DNA of 64,000 nucleotides from assembly GCF_009870125.1 (NCBI RefSeq), contig NC_046679.1:10044001-10108000 (forward strand). Reading direction: 5' to 3'. The notes under the pieces were generated by a model, which was given only the letters and a program-made list of their open reading frames with translations, was not told where the DNA came from and did not search any database. This stretch comes from Drosophila pseudoobscura (Eukaryota; Arthropoda; Insecta; Diptera; Drosophilidae). The position numbers and the translations under genes are program-made. Of the stretch, positions 13,494 through 24,575 are shown in pieces. The stretch's first letter is position 1; each line of letters starts with the position of its first letter.

Positions 13494-16400
13494 ATGTTTC
13501 CTGCCAACGGGGACTCCTCGAAGCAGAACCAGCTGAAACGGAAAATGTCCATTCCCAACATTACTATCATACCGCGCAAGGGATCCGAGGAGATGCGTTT
13601 CCTGCCCATCGCCGCCATGCCCACAAAGTCCTCCAGCATAACGATGGGCCACGTTCAGTCGATCAAAAACAACAACAACAACAATAATAACAATATCCAC
13701 TCGGCATTGAAATCCAAACTGACGATGACGCCCATGAACATGAACATTGTTCAATCGTCTGGAGTGAAAACCACCAGCATCAAGCCAGGAGGAGTGGTTG
13801 CTGCTGGTCCCTTGATACAGCTGGTGCCCATGTCGGCTGTCTCTGCCACGGGTGGCGCCACAAATCATCATCCTAGTTCGTCTGTCATGGCCATTCTATC
13901 GCCATCAGTCAAGACCGCGATGAAAGGTGCTGCTCCCCCGCATGCCCATCCCCATCCGCATCCCCAGGCCCAGGCAGTGGTGATACGTCCCACTCCAGCC
14001 TCGATGACATCTGTGAGCAAAGTGCCGAATCCGAGCAAAGCCTCTTTCACCATCAACAGCAGCACTGGCTCGACCACGGTTACAGCCTCAGCCATATCCA
14101 GTGGCTACAGAACAGCCAACACAGAATACCCCAACACGACGACCGCCAAGACGGCGGGCCAACCTGGTAAGTGGTTTCGTTTCTTTCTCCAAAAGTTATA
14201 TAATTCAGGAGATCCGTCTATACGAGATTTGGGAGATATTCTGCTTTCGTTTTGAGTCTCTGTTACGTTCGGTTTTGGTTCGGTTTAGTTTCGGTTTTGG
14301 TTTCAGTTTCGATTTTGGTTTCCAGCCAGCAGCAGCAGCAACAGCAACAGCCCGCAGTCGCCGCTCTCGCGCGTCCATTGACGGAGCGACGACGACGACA
14401 ACAACGACCGAACGACCAAAAGACGTGTGTGCGTAGATTTTATTGTGTTTTTACATGTTTTGTATGATTATAAGTTTCGTTAGAGTGCTGTTCTGCGGCT
14501 GTGCTGGTTTAGCCGTCATTTTGTTGCACATTTCATAATCGGTTTGGAAACGAATGAAAATTTAATTGAATTTCGCGTGCGTGTGTGTACAGTTTTTTGG
14601 AAGAATATACTCTACTCTATACGCTCTACACTACGCTCTGCTTGCAAATAGCAACAATATTTTTACCCCTCGAGGGAATCGTAAGCGGATCGATTGTTGG
14701 GCAAATCAAAGATTTGCTGCTCAAGAGCGCCAGATAAAATAAAAGCAAGCATAAATTCTTGTATTCTATTTGAATGCATATTTTCTTTTTATCAATATCA
14801 CAGTTGTGGAGTGGTGAAAAGCGGGACAGTGGAAGGGGCAGGGGCAGCGTTGGGGTAGCAACAACAAAAGGCAGAGAGTGACGATGGTGATGATGACGAT
14901 CAGGTTTTTAGCAGCTGCAATAAGCAGGCAAGGCAGTCAGGGCAGGGCAGGCAGCGGATGAGGAACGAGGGGAAAACACACACAACATTCGATTCGCGAT
15001 TCGTGGTTCGCGGTTCGCGAGGATCTGGCCAGGCACAACATTTGTGTAATAAAAATTGTAATTTGGCTTATATTTGCAGCACCTGTACCTGCTTCTGTAT
15101 CGGTATCGGCATCTGGATCTGGATCGGCCTCTGCAACTGCAGCTGTAGCTCTACCTGTACCTGCCCCTGTGACAGCTCCGTCGCAGCAGCAAATCTCACT
15201 GATCGGCGGCGGTGGTCAGTCATCGAAACAACGTTCCCCGTTCATGCTCAGCAAGGTGGCGGTCGATAAGCTGCGCTTTAAATTCAATCAGGCCGGGGCC
15301 AATCCCAATGCCATCATTGTCAGCAAGGCGCTTCAGCAGGGCATTAGTGCCCAAGCGATAGGCAAAAATAATCTGAATCCGAATCCCACTCCCACTCCCA
15401 GTCCTAGTCCCGTGAGCGACATGCCCAGGGCCACAACGCAGGCAGCAACAGTTGAGAAGCAGATCAGAAGCAACGGAAACTGCAATAGCAGCAACAATTC
15501 GTACATATACCCCAAAACGGCACTGCCACTACCCCCTGCCAAGGACACACCCACTCCCGGGCACTCTACTCCAACAACAGCCACTGGGAGCAACAACAAC
15601 AAAGAGAGAGACATCAAGAAAAAGGCCCTGCCTATAGTGATCGGGTCCACACCGAAGGACATGCCCAAGGCTCCTCCACCCAGCCGCAAGATGAGCCCCA
15701 ATCCAAATCCCAGAGAGATTACCATCCAGGCCGTCGGCAATGGCCCCAATAATACAGAGTCCAAGCCACCAACCCCCCAGCCACCAGATCCAGCCACAAA
15801 TCCGCCCAAGGTGAAGCGCTCCAAGTCGTTCATGTCCCTCAAAGAGGTGGCCATGATGCGAACCGTAGATCGCCGCCGCGCCTCGGTGGTCGTCGGGCTT
15901 CCAAAGGAACACCAAGCACCCGCGAAGGAGCCCCAAGCACGAGCAAAAGAGCCCCAAGTAGCCGCAAAGGAGCCTCAAGCACCCGCAAAAGATCCCCAAG
16001 TAGCCGCAAAGGAGCCTCAAGCACCCGCAAAGGAGCCCCAAGTACCCGCAAAGGAGCCCCAAGTACACGCGAAGGAACCCCAAGCACCCTCAAAGCAGCC
16101 CCAACTACACGCTAAGGAGCCTCAAGCACCCGCAAAGGAGGCCCAAGTAGCCGCAAAGGAGCTGCAAGCACCCGCAAAGGAGGCCCAAGTAGCCGCAAAA
16201 GAGCCCGTCGTTCCCGCAAAAGATACCATTGAGCCCGACAAGGAGGACGACGCCGTGGTGATACTGGCCGATCCGCCCATCGAGACAATCACTATCGACA
16301 CAGACGATAGCGACGATGACGGGGAGAAGGAGCAGGCAATAAAGGTACCTCTGATACTCTCCACGGATGCACTGACAGTCACAGCCATTCCGGCATCCCC

Positions 16401-19400
16401 CAGACGCACATCCATATCGACCAGCAGCAGTACCAGCAGCACGGGCAGCAGCAACCATTCAGCGTCAAAAAGGAAGAGCTCCACCACTGGTGTCGCTTTG
16501 GGCATCCTGGAGAACTCGCGCAAGAAATCCCGAAAGAACTCTTCGACCAGTGCCAGCGGCATAACGTTATCTTCCTCGAGAAAGAGCTCCCACGGCAGCA
16601 TCAGCATCTCGAGCAGCAGCTCTTCGGCCAACAGCGATGTAGAGGAGGTTGCGGTGCCCGCCAAGAAGCGGAAGGAAGATTCGGAGACGCGCACCAACAC
16701 GAACACGCACGCGCACACGATAAGCATTGTCAAGGCAGAGTCTGTGTCCAACGAGGACTTTGAACGGTCGCTGCGGTGCGAGGAGACCCTTGCCAAATCG
16801 CCAGACGGCTCTGTCCCCTCTTCCTCCTCCGGCAGCAACGGATCCCAGGGGCCTCCTCCTCTGCCTCGCCCCACGCAGAATGGCGAGCACCCGCCAACGC
16901 ACAAGACTCCTCTCGAGCTGGTTCTAAATCCTCCGTATGGGTCCAAGGCAGCCTTGATGAAGAAGGAAATGCTCAACCACATGCATATGCTGCGTTGGCG
17001 CGGCCAACAGCCGGGCAGCCTGCACAACTCTTCGCTGCGCTTCGACATCAACCGCTACAGCCTGCTGCAGCTGAACGAGAGATGCGAGCCGCGCAAGGGC
17101 CCCGCCAGCTACTTTGAGCGCGCCATCTTCGACCGTCCCGACCGGAGGCCCACCGACAGCCTCCATCCGTTGCTTTATCTGTGCCAGCGATGCAATTGCC
17201 ATGGCCCTGCCGCTGATTTTCTGGCGCCACGTGAGTAATGGGGTTCCATCGGGCGTCCAGATTCCAGGATTCATTTAATAATCTAATTGTTTCTCTTTGC
17301 CTACAGATTACTGCTCCATGGGATGTGTGCGACGAACTCAAAAGCGACGCTTTCCCGGCACAAACATAGTCCACAGCAAGGTCAAAAAAGCGCCAACGCA
17401 GCAGCAGCGGGCCATTCGACTGGAGCATCAGATGGAGCGGGCGCGGGAGAAGGTGGCCAAGAGGCCCTTCCGCTGGACCGAGTACATGGAGACGCACGGC
17501 CCCGAATTGACGGCGCCCATCCACCTGTTCCTCAATCCGTTTCCCCGCAACGCGAACTGCTTCGAACGTGGCATGAAGCTGGAGGCCATCGATCCGGAGA
17601 ACTGTTCGCTGTTCTGCGTGTGCACCGTCGCGGAGGTACGAGGCTATCGCCTGAAGCTCAGCTTCGACGGCTACTCCAGCATGTACGACTTCTGGGTGAA
17701 CGCCGACTCGCTGGACATCTTTCCGCCCGGCTGGTGCGAGAGCACAAACCGAATACTTCAGGCCCCGAGGGGCTACTGCTCGCAGCGGTGGAACTGGAGC
17801 CGCTATCTGGTGAAGACCAACGCGAAGGCGGCCCCCCGAGTTCTGTTCACGCACTTGAACCATACGCCGTATAAGCGCGAGAATCGATTTCGACGTGGTA
17901 TGCATCTGGAGGCGGAGGACCTCAACGACACGGGAAAGATCTGTGTGGCCACGGTAGCGGACATACTAGACGAGCGCATACGAGTCCATTTCAATGGCTG
18001 GGACGATTGCTACGACTTCTGGGTGCACATCAGCTCCCCGTACATTCATCCCTGCGGCTGGCATGCCGGCCGCCAGCAGCTGATTGTGCCCCCGAGCTAC
18101 CACAACACGGTCTTCAGCTGGGAGGACTTCATGCGCCGCAAAGGCGGTATAGCGGCCCCCGAGGACCTATTCTCGCCGCGTCAGCCGATGGACTTTCAGG
18201 CGCGCATGAAGCTCGAAGTTGTGGATCAGCGAAATCCCTGCCTGATCCGTCCGGCCACAGTGGTTGTCCGGAAGGGGTTCCGCGTGCAGCTGCATCTGGA
18301 CTGCTGGCCCAGCGAGTACTACTTCTGGCTGGAGGACGACAGCACCGACTTGCATCCCATTGGCTGGTGCGAGGCCACTCAGCACGAGCTGGAGGCCCCG
18401 CCCGGATTCCTCCAGGCCCCGCCCCAGATGCCTTGCGATGTGAATGGCTGCCGCGGCTTTGGCAATGCCAAGCGCTTCAATCTCAACGTCCATGCGTTGC
18501 CTGAGTGCTGTCCCTATGCCCCGGAGAACTGGCGCCAGTGGCGCTCCAAAACGGTGAAGCCGGCGCGCGTGGCTCCACATGAGATCACTCGTGCGCCGCT
18601 CCGCGAGCCAATGAAGTTCCCGGTTGGGACGCCCCTGCCAGCGTATAGAGATGGGTTCATGCGGGAGCAGCCAGTGCTGGTAATCGATGAGCAGGAGGAG
18701 GAGGAGGACGACGATCAGATAGTCATCAATGAAGAGCGCATCGAGGAGGTGCGGCCTCAGGTGGTCGTACAGTTTGAGCCCAAAATTGAACCCAAACTAG
18801 GGACCCAGCCGAAACGCAGAGACACGATACCCAGATCCAAGACCGAGATCAAAGGCGAGCACAAGGTGATCAAAGAGGAGCCACAGCCCAAGCAGAAGGA
18901 AAGGATACTCAAACGACAGGATGAAACGACAGCCAAAATAAAGGAAACGATGCCCAAACAGAAGGAAACGACAGCCAAACATAGGGAGACGATACCCAAA
19001 GCCAAGGAGGTAAAGTGCACCCTTAAAGAAACGAAGCCCACTCCGAAGGAGACAAAGATCCTTTCCAAGGATCCAAAACCCACGCGCAAGGAGACAAAAC
19101 CCACTCCCAAAGACACAAAGCCCAATCCCAAGGAGAAGAAAGCGAAACCCACTCCCAAAGAGACGGAAGCAAATTCCACAACTAATGGAAGGGAGTCGAA
19201 AGGAAGTACAAACCGTAAAGTGCAAGTGGAGGAGCCGGTGGATCCTCGTTGCATCACCATTGCCATGCCCATTGTCAAGGACTATGGGCCCCAGTTCGTG
19301 CGCAACTATCGTCTCTGGCAGAAGAACAGCGCCTTCGCGTTGAGCAAGATCCAGAGCAATCCGCTGTACTGGACCAACTGGGATGTGTACGAGTACGTTG

Positions 19401-20080
19401 AGCGTGCGCTCAACTCCCCCAGCATTGCGCAGACAATCTTCGACCAGGACATCGATGGTCGGGCGTTGCTCATGCTGGGGCGCGAAGATATGAGCGATCA
19501 TCTGCTGCTGAAGAAGGGCCCCGCCGTGAAACTCTACTCGCACATTGTCAATCTACGCATTGCAGTGGTCTGCAAGTTCAATATGAACTGCACGGGCATG
19601 GACATTGGCAACTTCGAAGCTGTCGATGCAAAGAAAGAATGGGTCGAACCCAAGCAGAAGCCGATCGAGAAACAGCCGCAGAAGGAGAAGCAGCCACAGC
19701 AGAAGAATCCTCAGCAGAATATAAGCATCAGCAGCAGCAGCAGCAGTAGCAGCTTTGACATGGAAGAACAGTCGTCGGACAATGATTTTGATGAGGATGA
19801 CAATGATTTTGATGAGGATGACAATGACGACGAGGATGACGATGACTGCGGCGAGGAAGAGGAAGTGGTAGAGGACATCGTGGTTGTAAGAGAGAGTTTA
19901 AACAAACTGAAGGAAGAGCATCATCATGTCACTGCTGATGAGGAGGACGATGAGTTGGACAACGAGGATTTTCAGAGCATCAATCCCAGCAGCTTGACTC
20001 ACGATGACAATGACGATGATTCGGATTTGGTGATGCTGCCGCCGCTAAAGGCGCGCCATTGCATGAGTACGGCATCCTAG
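13494..20080 (+). CDS. l(3)mbt: Lethal(3)malignant brain tumour, MBT-repeat chromatin repressor
   Basis: Three exons, 13494-14166, 15080-17230 and 17307-20080, give 1865 residues, longer than the roughly 1480 of D. melanogaster. Order: Asn-rich low-complexity N-terminus; a tandem 7-residue repeat (about 498-608); Ser-rich linker; FCS-type zinc finger split by intron 2 (CQRCNCHG...HYCSMGC, about 930-950); three MBT repeats (about 994-1310), each with the FxxGMKLE/GMHLE/RMKLE and YDFW/YYFW landmarks; a C2HC finger (CDVNGCRGFGNAKRFNLNVH, about 1318-1340); a Lys/Thr/Pro repeat tract (about 1466-1570); a SAM domain (about 1623-1697, WTNWDVYEYV); and an acidic tail. L(3)mbt binds methylated histone tails and represses germline and Hippo-target genes in brain and ovary. 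Three MBT repeats plus the FCS finger separate it from Sfmbt (four MBT). The start is the first ATG in frame. Confidence 0.95.
14167..15079 (+). other. First coding intron of l(3)mbt
   Basis: A 913-nt intron (GTAAGT..TTTGCAG) with CAG/CAA-rich and TTGG-rich simple sequence. Short open frames inside do not connect to either exon, and no nested gene was seen. Confidence 0.7.
15901..16234 (+). repeat. l(3)mbt: 21-bp coding tandem repeat in l(3)mbt
   Basis: About 16 imperfect copies of a 21-bp unit encode a 7-residue repeat of the form (A/V)xAKEPQ, with x most often Pro or Ala. The repeat is inside exon 2 in an otherwise disordered segment. Copies differ by a few bases, which points to recent unequal exchange or slippage. 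Confidence 0.9.
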
Positions 20081-20246
20081 GCGTCCCGCCGCTCCCTTTC
20101 GCTTCGTTGATTAATTTATTCTAAGAAATTTTGTTGCATCGGCATATTGGCACACGTTTTCGCGTATTAATATTATAAAATAGTATTTAATTCTGTAAGC
20201 GCCAATCGTAAAGCGATAATTTTGATTCTAATTATATCCAAATCTT

Positions 20247-20252
20247 AATAAA
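20247..20252 (+). terminator. Poly(A) signal of l(3)mbt
   Basis: AATAAA 167 nt past the l(3)mbt stop and only about 20 nt before the stop codon of the convergent BTB gene, so the 3' ends of the two transcripts must nearly touch or overlap. Confidence 0.55.
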
Positions 20253-20272
20253 AAAAAACCGCCGACCCGCGT

Positions 20273-21500
20273 CTAAGCTCTGTACTGGCAGTCGTTCACG
20301 CTTGGCTTCTTTACATCCGCTGGACACCCACATCCACAGGCTTTCGACGGGACCTTCTTCTCCACGACTCGAGGGCCCTTCGAATTGTTCGACTGGTTTT
20401 GTATTGGGGAACAGGGTTTGCAGACCTTCTCCTGCTTCACCACGCATCCACAAACGTTCTCCTGCTTCACCACGCATCCTGAGGGGTTCTTTTGCGTCTC
20501 AACGAATCCAGAGACTTTCTGCTTGGCTGCAAATACATCCAGCTTGAGGTCTTGATTCGTCACGATTCTAGAAACGTTCGAATGGCTCGACGGCTTCCAC
20601 GAATTTTCCATACAAAGGCTCTCCTGCTCCTCTACGAATCCAAAGCATTTCCTCTTGGATGTGCTGGATATGGCCTCCTCCGGCTTGGGAAAATCCGTTA
20701 CACACTCGTCGTCTTCATCGTCCCCACTCGCTCGAATGGTTAAGGAGCCATCCACCGCGAAATAAACTTCCTCAAAGAGCCGGGCCACCTCAACGAACTG
20801 CTGGAAACGCTCCATGTCGCAGTAGCTCAAGTTGTTGGCCACCTGGTATTTCTTGAGTGCGCATAGCAGCTCCTTGTCGGGTACGATCTCCTCGGCCTTC
20901 ATGATGATCATCAGAGCCTTGAGCTCCCGCACGTTCAGCCGCAGGAATACATTCTCCTTCAACATTTTGGTGGCAATGGGAAGAATTTTCTGGCAGAAAG
21001 GAACGATTAATGAAATGGAAGAGGAGATATATTGTGAGACGATTTACCTTTGCTACCAGATCCATAATGACGGGGCTGTTGTGTTGATTGGCCAGGTGAA
21101 ATATCTGCAGGACGACCTCCATGGGCCAATCCTGTGCGGACAACTTTGTGAGGTAGCAGTCGATAAAGTCGTACATTTTGTGCTTTATGGCCAGGAGCAT
21201 GAGTTCGCCGCACATCTCCAGGTTGATGGCATTGCACACCTCGTAGGTGTAGATGTACAGGATGAGGGCCTCGTAGGCCTGGGGCGAGGCATCGTCCAAA
21301 TCGATTACTCGATGGTTCCGCTCAAAGTTCGGCGATCTGCACAGGCGCCCAAACTCCTCCGAGGCGGACACAAGCAGGAACTGGTGGCAGCAGAACACCC
21401 GATGGCATCGCTTATTCCTGTCCGAATACCAGACGCGCACCTCGCAGTCGGACAGCTGTCCTGACCGCAGCATATCCAGGCGACGCAATTTGCAGTTCAT
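20273..21500 (-). CDS. BTB/POZ-domain protein with cysteine-rich tail
   Basis: Two minus-strand exons, 21048-21500 and 20273-20989, give 389 residues. The N-terminal BTB domain (about 12-125) shows SDCEVRVW, CHQFLLVSASEEF and the ALILYIYTYEV helix; a BACK-like helical region follows (QDWPMEVVLQIFHLANQ, then KILPIATKMLKENVFLRL after the intron). The last 100 residues are unlike the paralog: internally repetitive GCVVKQE(N/K)VC units and GCGCP clusters. BTB-BACK proteins often bring substrates to Cullin-3 ligases, but no Kelch or zinc-finger partner domain is present, so the role is unknown. It is divergent to, and a paralog of, the gene starting at 21780. Confidence 0.88.
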
Positions 21501-21779
21501 TTTTGCAAAGATTCAATTTTGAAATGGCCAAAAAATGATGTTTCTAAAAACTTAGAGATGAAATTTCTGGCGCATTTTTTCGTGGAAATGATGCCCTCCG
21601 AACAGAGAACTAGAATGAAAGAAAATTTGAAAATGGAAAAGGCAGAATGGACAGCATCGGAGCAGGCCCCGAGATGAGCCTTGACCTGGACTGACATTCA
21701 GTGCACAACAAATTATGTCCTTTCGACATTCAGGAAGTTTGTTCAAATCTTTTGGCCTCATAAGTGAAAATTAATTCCG
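21501..21779. promoter_or_regulatory. Shared divergent promoter region of the BTB pair
   Basis: Only 279 bp separate the two oppositely oriented start codons, so both promoters and both leaders must lie here. The interval is AT-rich with no coding potential. No TATA box or DRE was obvious. Confidence 0.55.
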
Positions 21780-22730
21780 ATGGAACAAAATCAGCGAAGC
21801 AGCCTTCAGAGCAATGACGAAAAGAACAATGTGGATAGCAGTGGACCCTCCAACAATCCGCCAATCGGGGGAAAAGTGGACTTCTACGCTGCGATGAATA
21901 ATTCAAATCAGCCGCCGCCATCGATGGACGATGAAATGATTATGAACTCGAGCCGGATCCGGCGAATCGAGTACTTGCGCCGGGCCATCGACAGTGACTG
22001 CCAGATCCATGTGCAGAACATGTCTGTAACGCCAGATGGGCAGGCGGGCAGCGTGTGCTACAAGACGTTCGAGTGTCATCGCATATTTCTGGCCACTTCC
22101 TCGGAGAAGATGGAGACGGATATCTTCAAGAACCCCAACTGGAACGGAGTGCTGCAGATGAACGGTGTGTCGCCGGAGAGCGTGCAGATCTTCCTCGAGT
22201 ACATCTACACGTTCGAGGTGGACTCGCCGCTTGTCGGTCTCAACATCATTGGGGACATATTCATCCTGTCGAATGCCTACCAAATGCCCGAGCTGATGGC
22301 CGCCTTTTTTGAGAAAGTCAAGGAGCAGGATTGGCCGCTGGTGGATGTAATACCAGCTTTCGACTTGGCATTTCGGCAATGCGGTATGGCAGAGCTGGAG
22401 CAGATGTGCCTTGATGTAAGTGGAGCATCACAACATTCTCTATAGACCCCCTTCTATCTCACTCCTTTCTAGATAATCATACCCAACGGCATGCAGCTGG
22501 TCAACGAGCCGAGCCTCATGAAAATCCAGCTTTACGCCCTCAACTACCTTGTTCAGTTATGGATGGCGACAGAGACAGTGCCACGGGAGCGACTGGTGCA
22601 GCTGCTCCAGGACTACCAGGCTGCGAATGGTCTAAATTTCAACAGTGTAGTGCGATTTCCGCATTTCACAAAGATCATCAAACACTTTCCAGACATCTTG
22701 CTGGATGCTGAGGGGTCCATAATACAATAA
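21780..22730 (+). CDS. BTB/POZ-domain protein, paralog of the neighbouring gene
   Basis: Two exons, 21780-22415 and 22473-22730, give 297 residues. A variable N-terminus of about 60 residues precedes the BTB domain (DCQIHVQNM, FECHRIFLATSSEKM, VQIFLEYIYTFEV) and a BACK-like C-terminal half (EQDWPLVDVIPAFDLAF, then IIIPNGMQLVNE after the intron; DYQAANGLNFNSVVRF near the end). The final DAEGSI matches AVDGSL of the neighbour, and the intron falls at the same place in both, so this is an old inverted duplication. No additional domain is present. The start is the first ATG, six bases after an in-frame stop. Confidence 0.88.
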
Positions 22731-22731
22731 A
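22726..22731 (+). terminator. Poly(A) signal overlapping the BTB stop codon
   Basis: AATAAA reads through the TAA stop (CAA TAA A). A second AATAAA lies at 22739-22744. The 3' UTR is therefore probably very short. Confidence 0.4.
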
Positions 22732-22769
22732 AAATAATAATAAATAAGTAAAAATTAAGGAATTTTTTT

Positions 22770-23106
22770 AGTATTATTAACGCTCAGTTTACCGTCTCAT
22801 TTTAAAAATATACCGTAAACATACTGACGAATTCAACTTCTATTTTACATATTCTTCGTTTTTGATCTTCCGGCGAATACTCCCAGCTATATAGAACATT
22901 TAGCCATGCCCACATAATTTTATACGATAGGTGAATCAATTTGCTACTTGACTGACCTAATCTAAGATCTTGCTTTTATTGAATTTAGCGAAAATGGTCA
23001 AACAAAAAAAGGTTTTAGCGAAATAGGTCAACACAAAAAAGAGAAAGAGGATAGTCGTTCATATTGTTCAATTTCTTCCTTGAACAATTCTGGCTAACTA
23101 AAACCA
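22770..23106 (-). mobile_element. Helentron/DINE-1-like repeat, distal piece
   Basis: On the minus strand this piece shares long runs with the repeats at 24576-25470 and 51960-52310: TTTCGCTAAAACCTTTTTT, a TAAAATTATGTGGGC block and a TATTTTTAAAATGAGACGGTA end. It carries no coding frame. Short AT-rich, non-autonomous, internally modular repeats like this are typical of the DINE-1/Helentron group in Drosophila. The family name is inference from style; the repetition is seen directly. Confidence 0.65.
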
Positions 23107-24575
23107 TTAGTTTTTCCCAGAGCCTTGTCGAAGCACTCACCGGACTGGCAGCTGAACTGATCCACCCGGCATGTGGGACATCCCACTTCATCCGACTTGT
23201 CCAGGCAGTCCTTTTCGCCGTTACTGCGCCAATAGGCGGGTACGCAGTCCTTATTCATGTCACCATTCCCCGTCACTGGGGCCGTGCACGTGAAATGATC
23301 TGGTCCACAGGCCGGCCACACGCCGTAGCTCTCCTTGTCCTCCAGCAGCATCAGATGCTTGGGGCACGAGCAGACGTCGTGAGTACTGCGTGCCACACCC
23401 TCCCCTCTGGCTATGCAGTTGTGGAAACAATTTGGACGACTGTGCCGCACTTCCGCTTTCGGTGTCCACACGGCCCGGATGTCGGCGAACTGCGACAGAC
23501 GATGCAGCTCCGCGGAACGAAGCTCTCCAGCTTGTAGGCCTCCAAACGCTCATTGCCATCGACTCGGGCCCGAATGATGGCCCGATGGCTGCCGACATCT
23601 GTCCAGAAGAGCAAACGCTTAATGGCATGCACGGCAATGTTGAGAGGCTTTTCCGAGTCCCCGGTATCGTTGACGCTTACGGATGGCAACGAGGCAACGT
23701 TTTAGGAACATAGTTGTGCGGATGGTCACGTTAATGCTGTTGGAGGAGGAGCAGGTCCAGTAGAGCAGCCGCCCAATGATATCGATTGCAATGTCGAACG
23801 GCTGTCCGGAGTTGGCCAAGAGGCTCACCTTTGTGCCATTTGCCAGAGAACGCTTGATGCTGTGACTCCTGCCTTCGATCTGAAAAAAAAAAGAAGGATT
23901 AGGGATATTAGGGACACCGCGCTTAGCTTTTGCTAATCCTCCTTACCCAGTAAATGTAATGCGAGACCGGATCATAGTCCACGGCGCGGATATTCTTGCC
24001 GCACACTGGCAGCGGCACATTCGGGCAGTCTGTCCTGTTTGGCAGCAGTCGGCCAAAGCTGTCCCTCTGGCTGAAGATGATGTAGTTCTTGCAGGAGACC
24101 CCGTTCTTGGGGCTGGCCAGGCACAGGTGGGAGCAGCCCCCGTTGTTTACCTTGTACTCGGTCGATATGCGGCCAATGTGCTCCTGGCGCGAGAACAGCA
24201 GGAAGGCGGCAAGCAACACGCAGGGGATCGCGGGGCCGGTACAGGCAGAGGTGGAGCAGGCCCCATTACCCACGGCTCCCGCACGTTCTCCACGGTCTTT
24301 CCATCGCACCAGACGCCAGAATCCTGAAGACGCCGGGGCTGAGGAAGGGAGTAGTGGGCCACAACTTCGCCAAAGGACGCCGCTGGTCGTTTCGGCATCG
24401 CTGCAGACTCTGTGGCTCGACTTAAACTGTAAATGCGAAGAAGGTGGAAAGCACGGAATAGCCGTGGAACAGCGGTTGTTTTTGGGGAGTGCCCTGTGAC
24501 ATCAGGACTTACTGTCATTTGAAGCCACTATAGGCAGACGCACAAGGCACTTTTGCTCTTACAACAGTAGAATAA
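23106..24575 (-). pseudogene. Broken partial copy of an LRP5/6 (arrow-like) receptor gene
   Basis: The minus strand encodes pieces of a low-density-lipoprotein-receptor-related protein in at least three frames: an LLFSRQEHIGRIS propeller start and EGF-like NNGGCSHLCLASP near 24100-24200; IRAVDYDPVSHYIYW ending at 23947; SLLANSGQPFDIAIDI at 23760-23830; KPLNIAVHAIKRLLFWTDVG near 23590-23650; and LDL-receptor class A modules near 23110-23330 (DKSDEVGCPTCR, DQFSCQSGECFDK). A 67-nt GT..AG intron (23880-23946) is still present, so the copy came from genomic DNA and is not a processed transcript. Frame breaks, missing cysteines and abrupt ends make a working protein impossible. The parent is most like Drosophila arrow, the Wnt co-receptor, which lies on another chromosome arm in D. 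melanogaster. The copy is flanked on both sides by the same repeat. Confidence 0.85.

Noticed and set aside
17297-17306. Earlier frame start for the third l(3)mbt exon
   Set aside because: These bases belong to the intron's acceptor tract; the joint at 17307 completes the FCS zinc finger.
23106-24575. A working LDL-receptor-type gene on the minus strand
   Set aside because: The similarity jumps among frames, key cysteines are gone and both ends stop at repeat sequence, so it was called a pseudogene.
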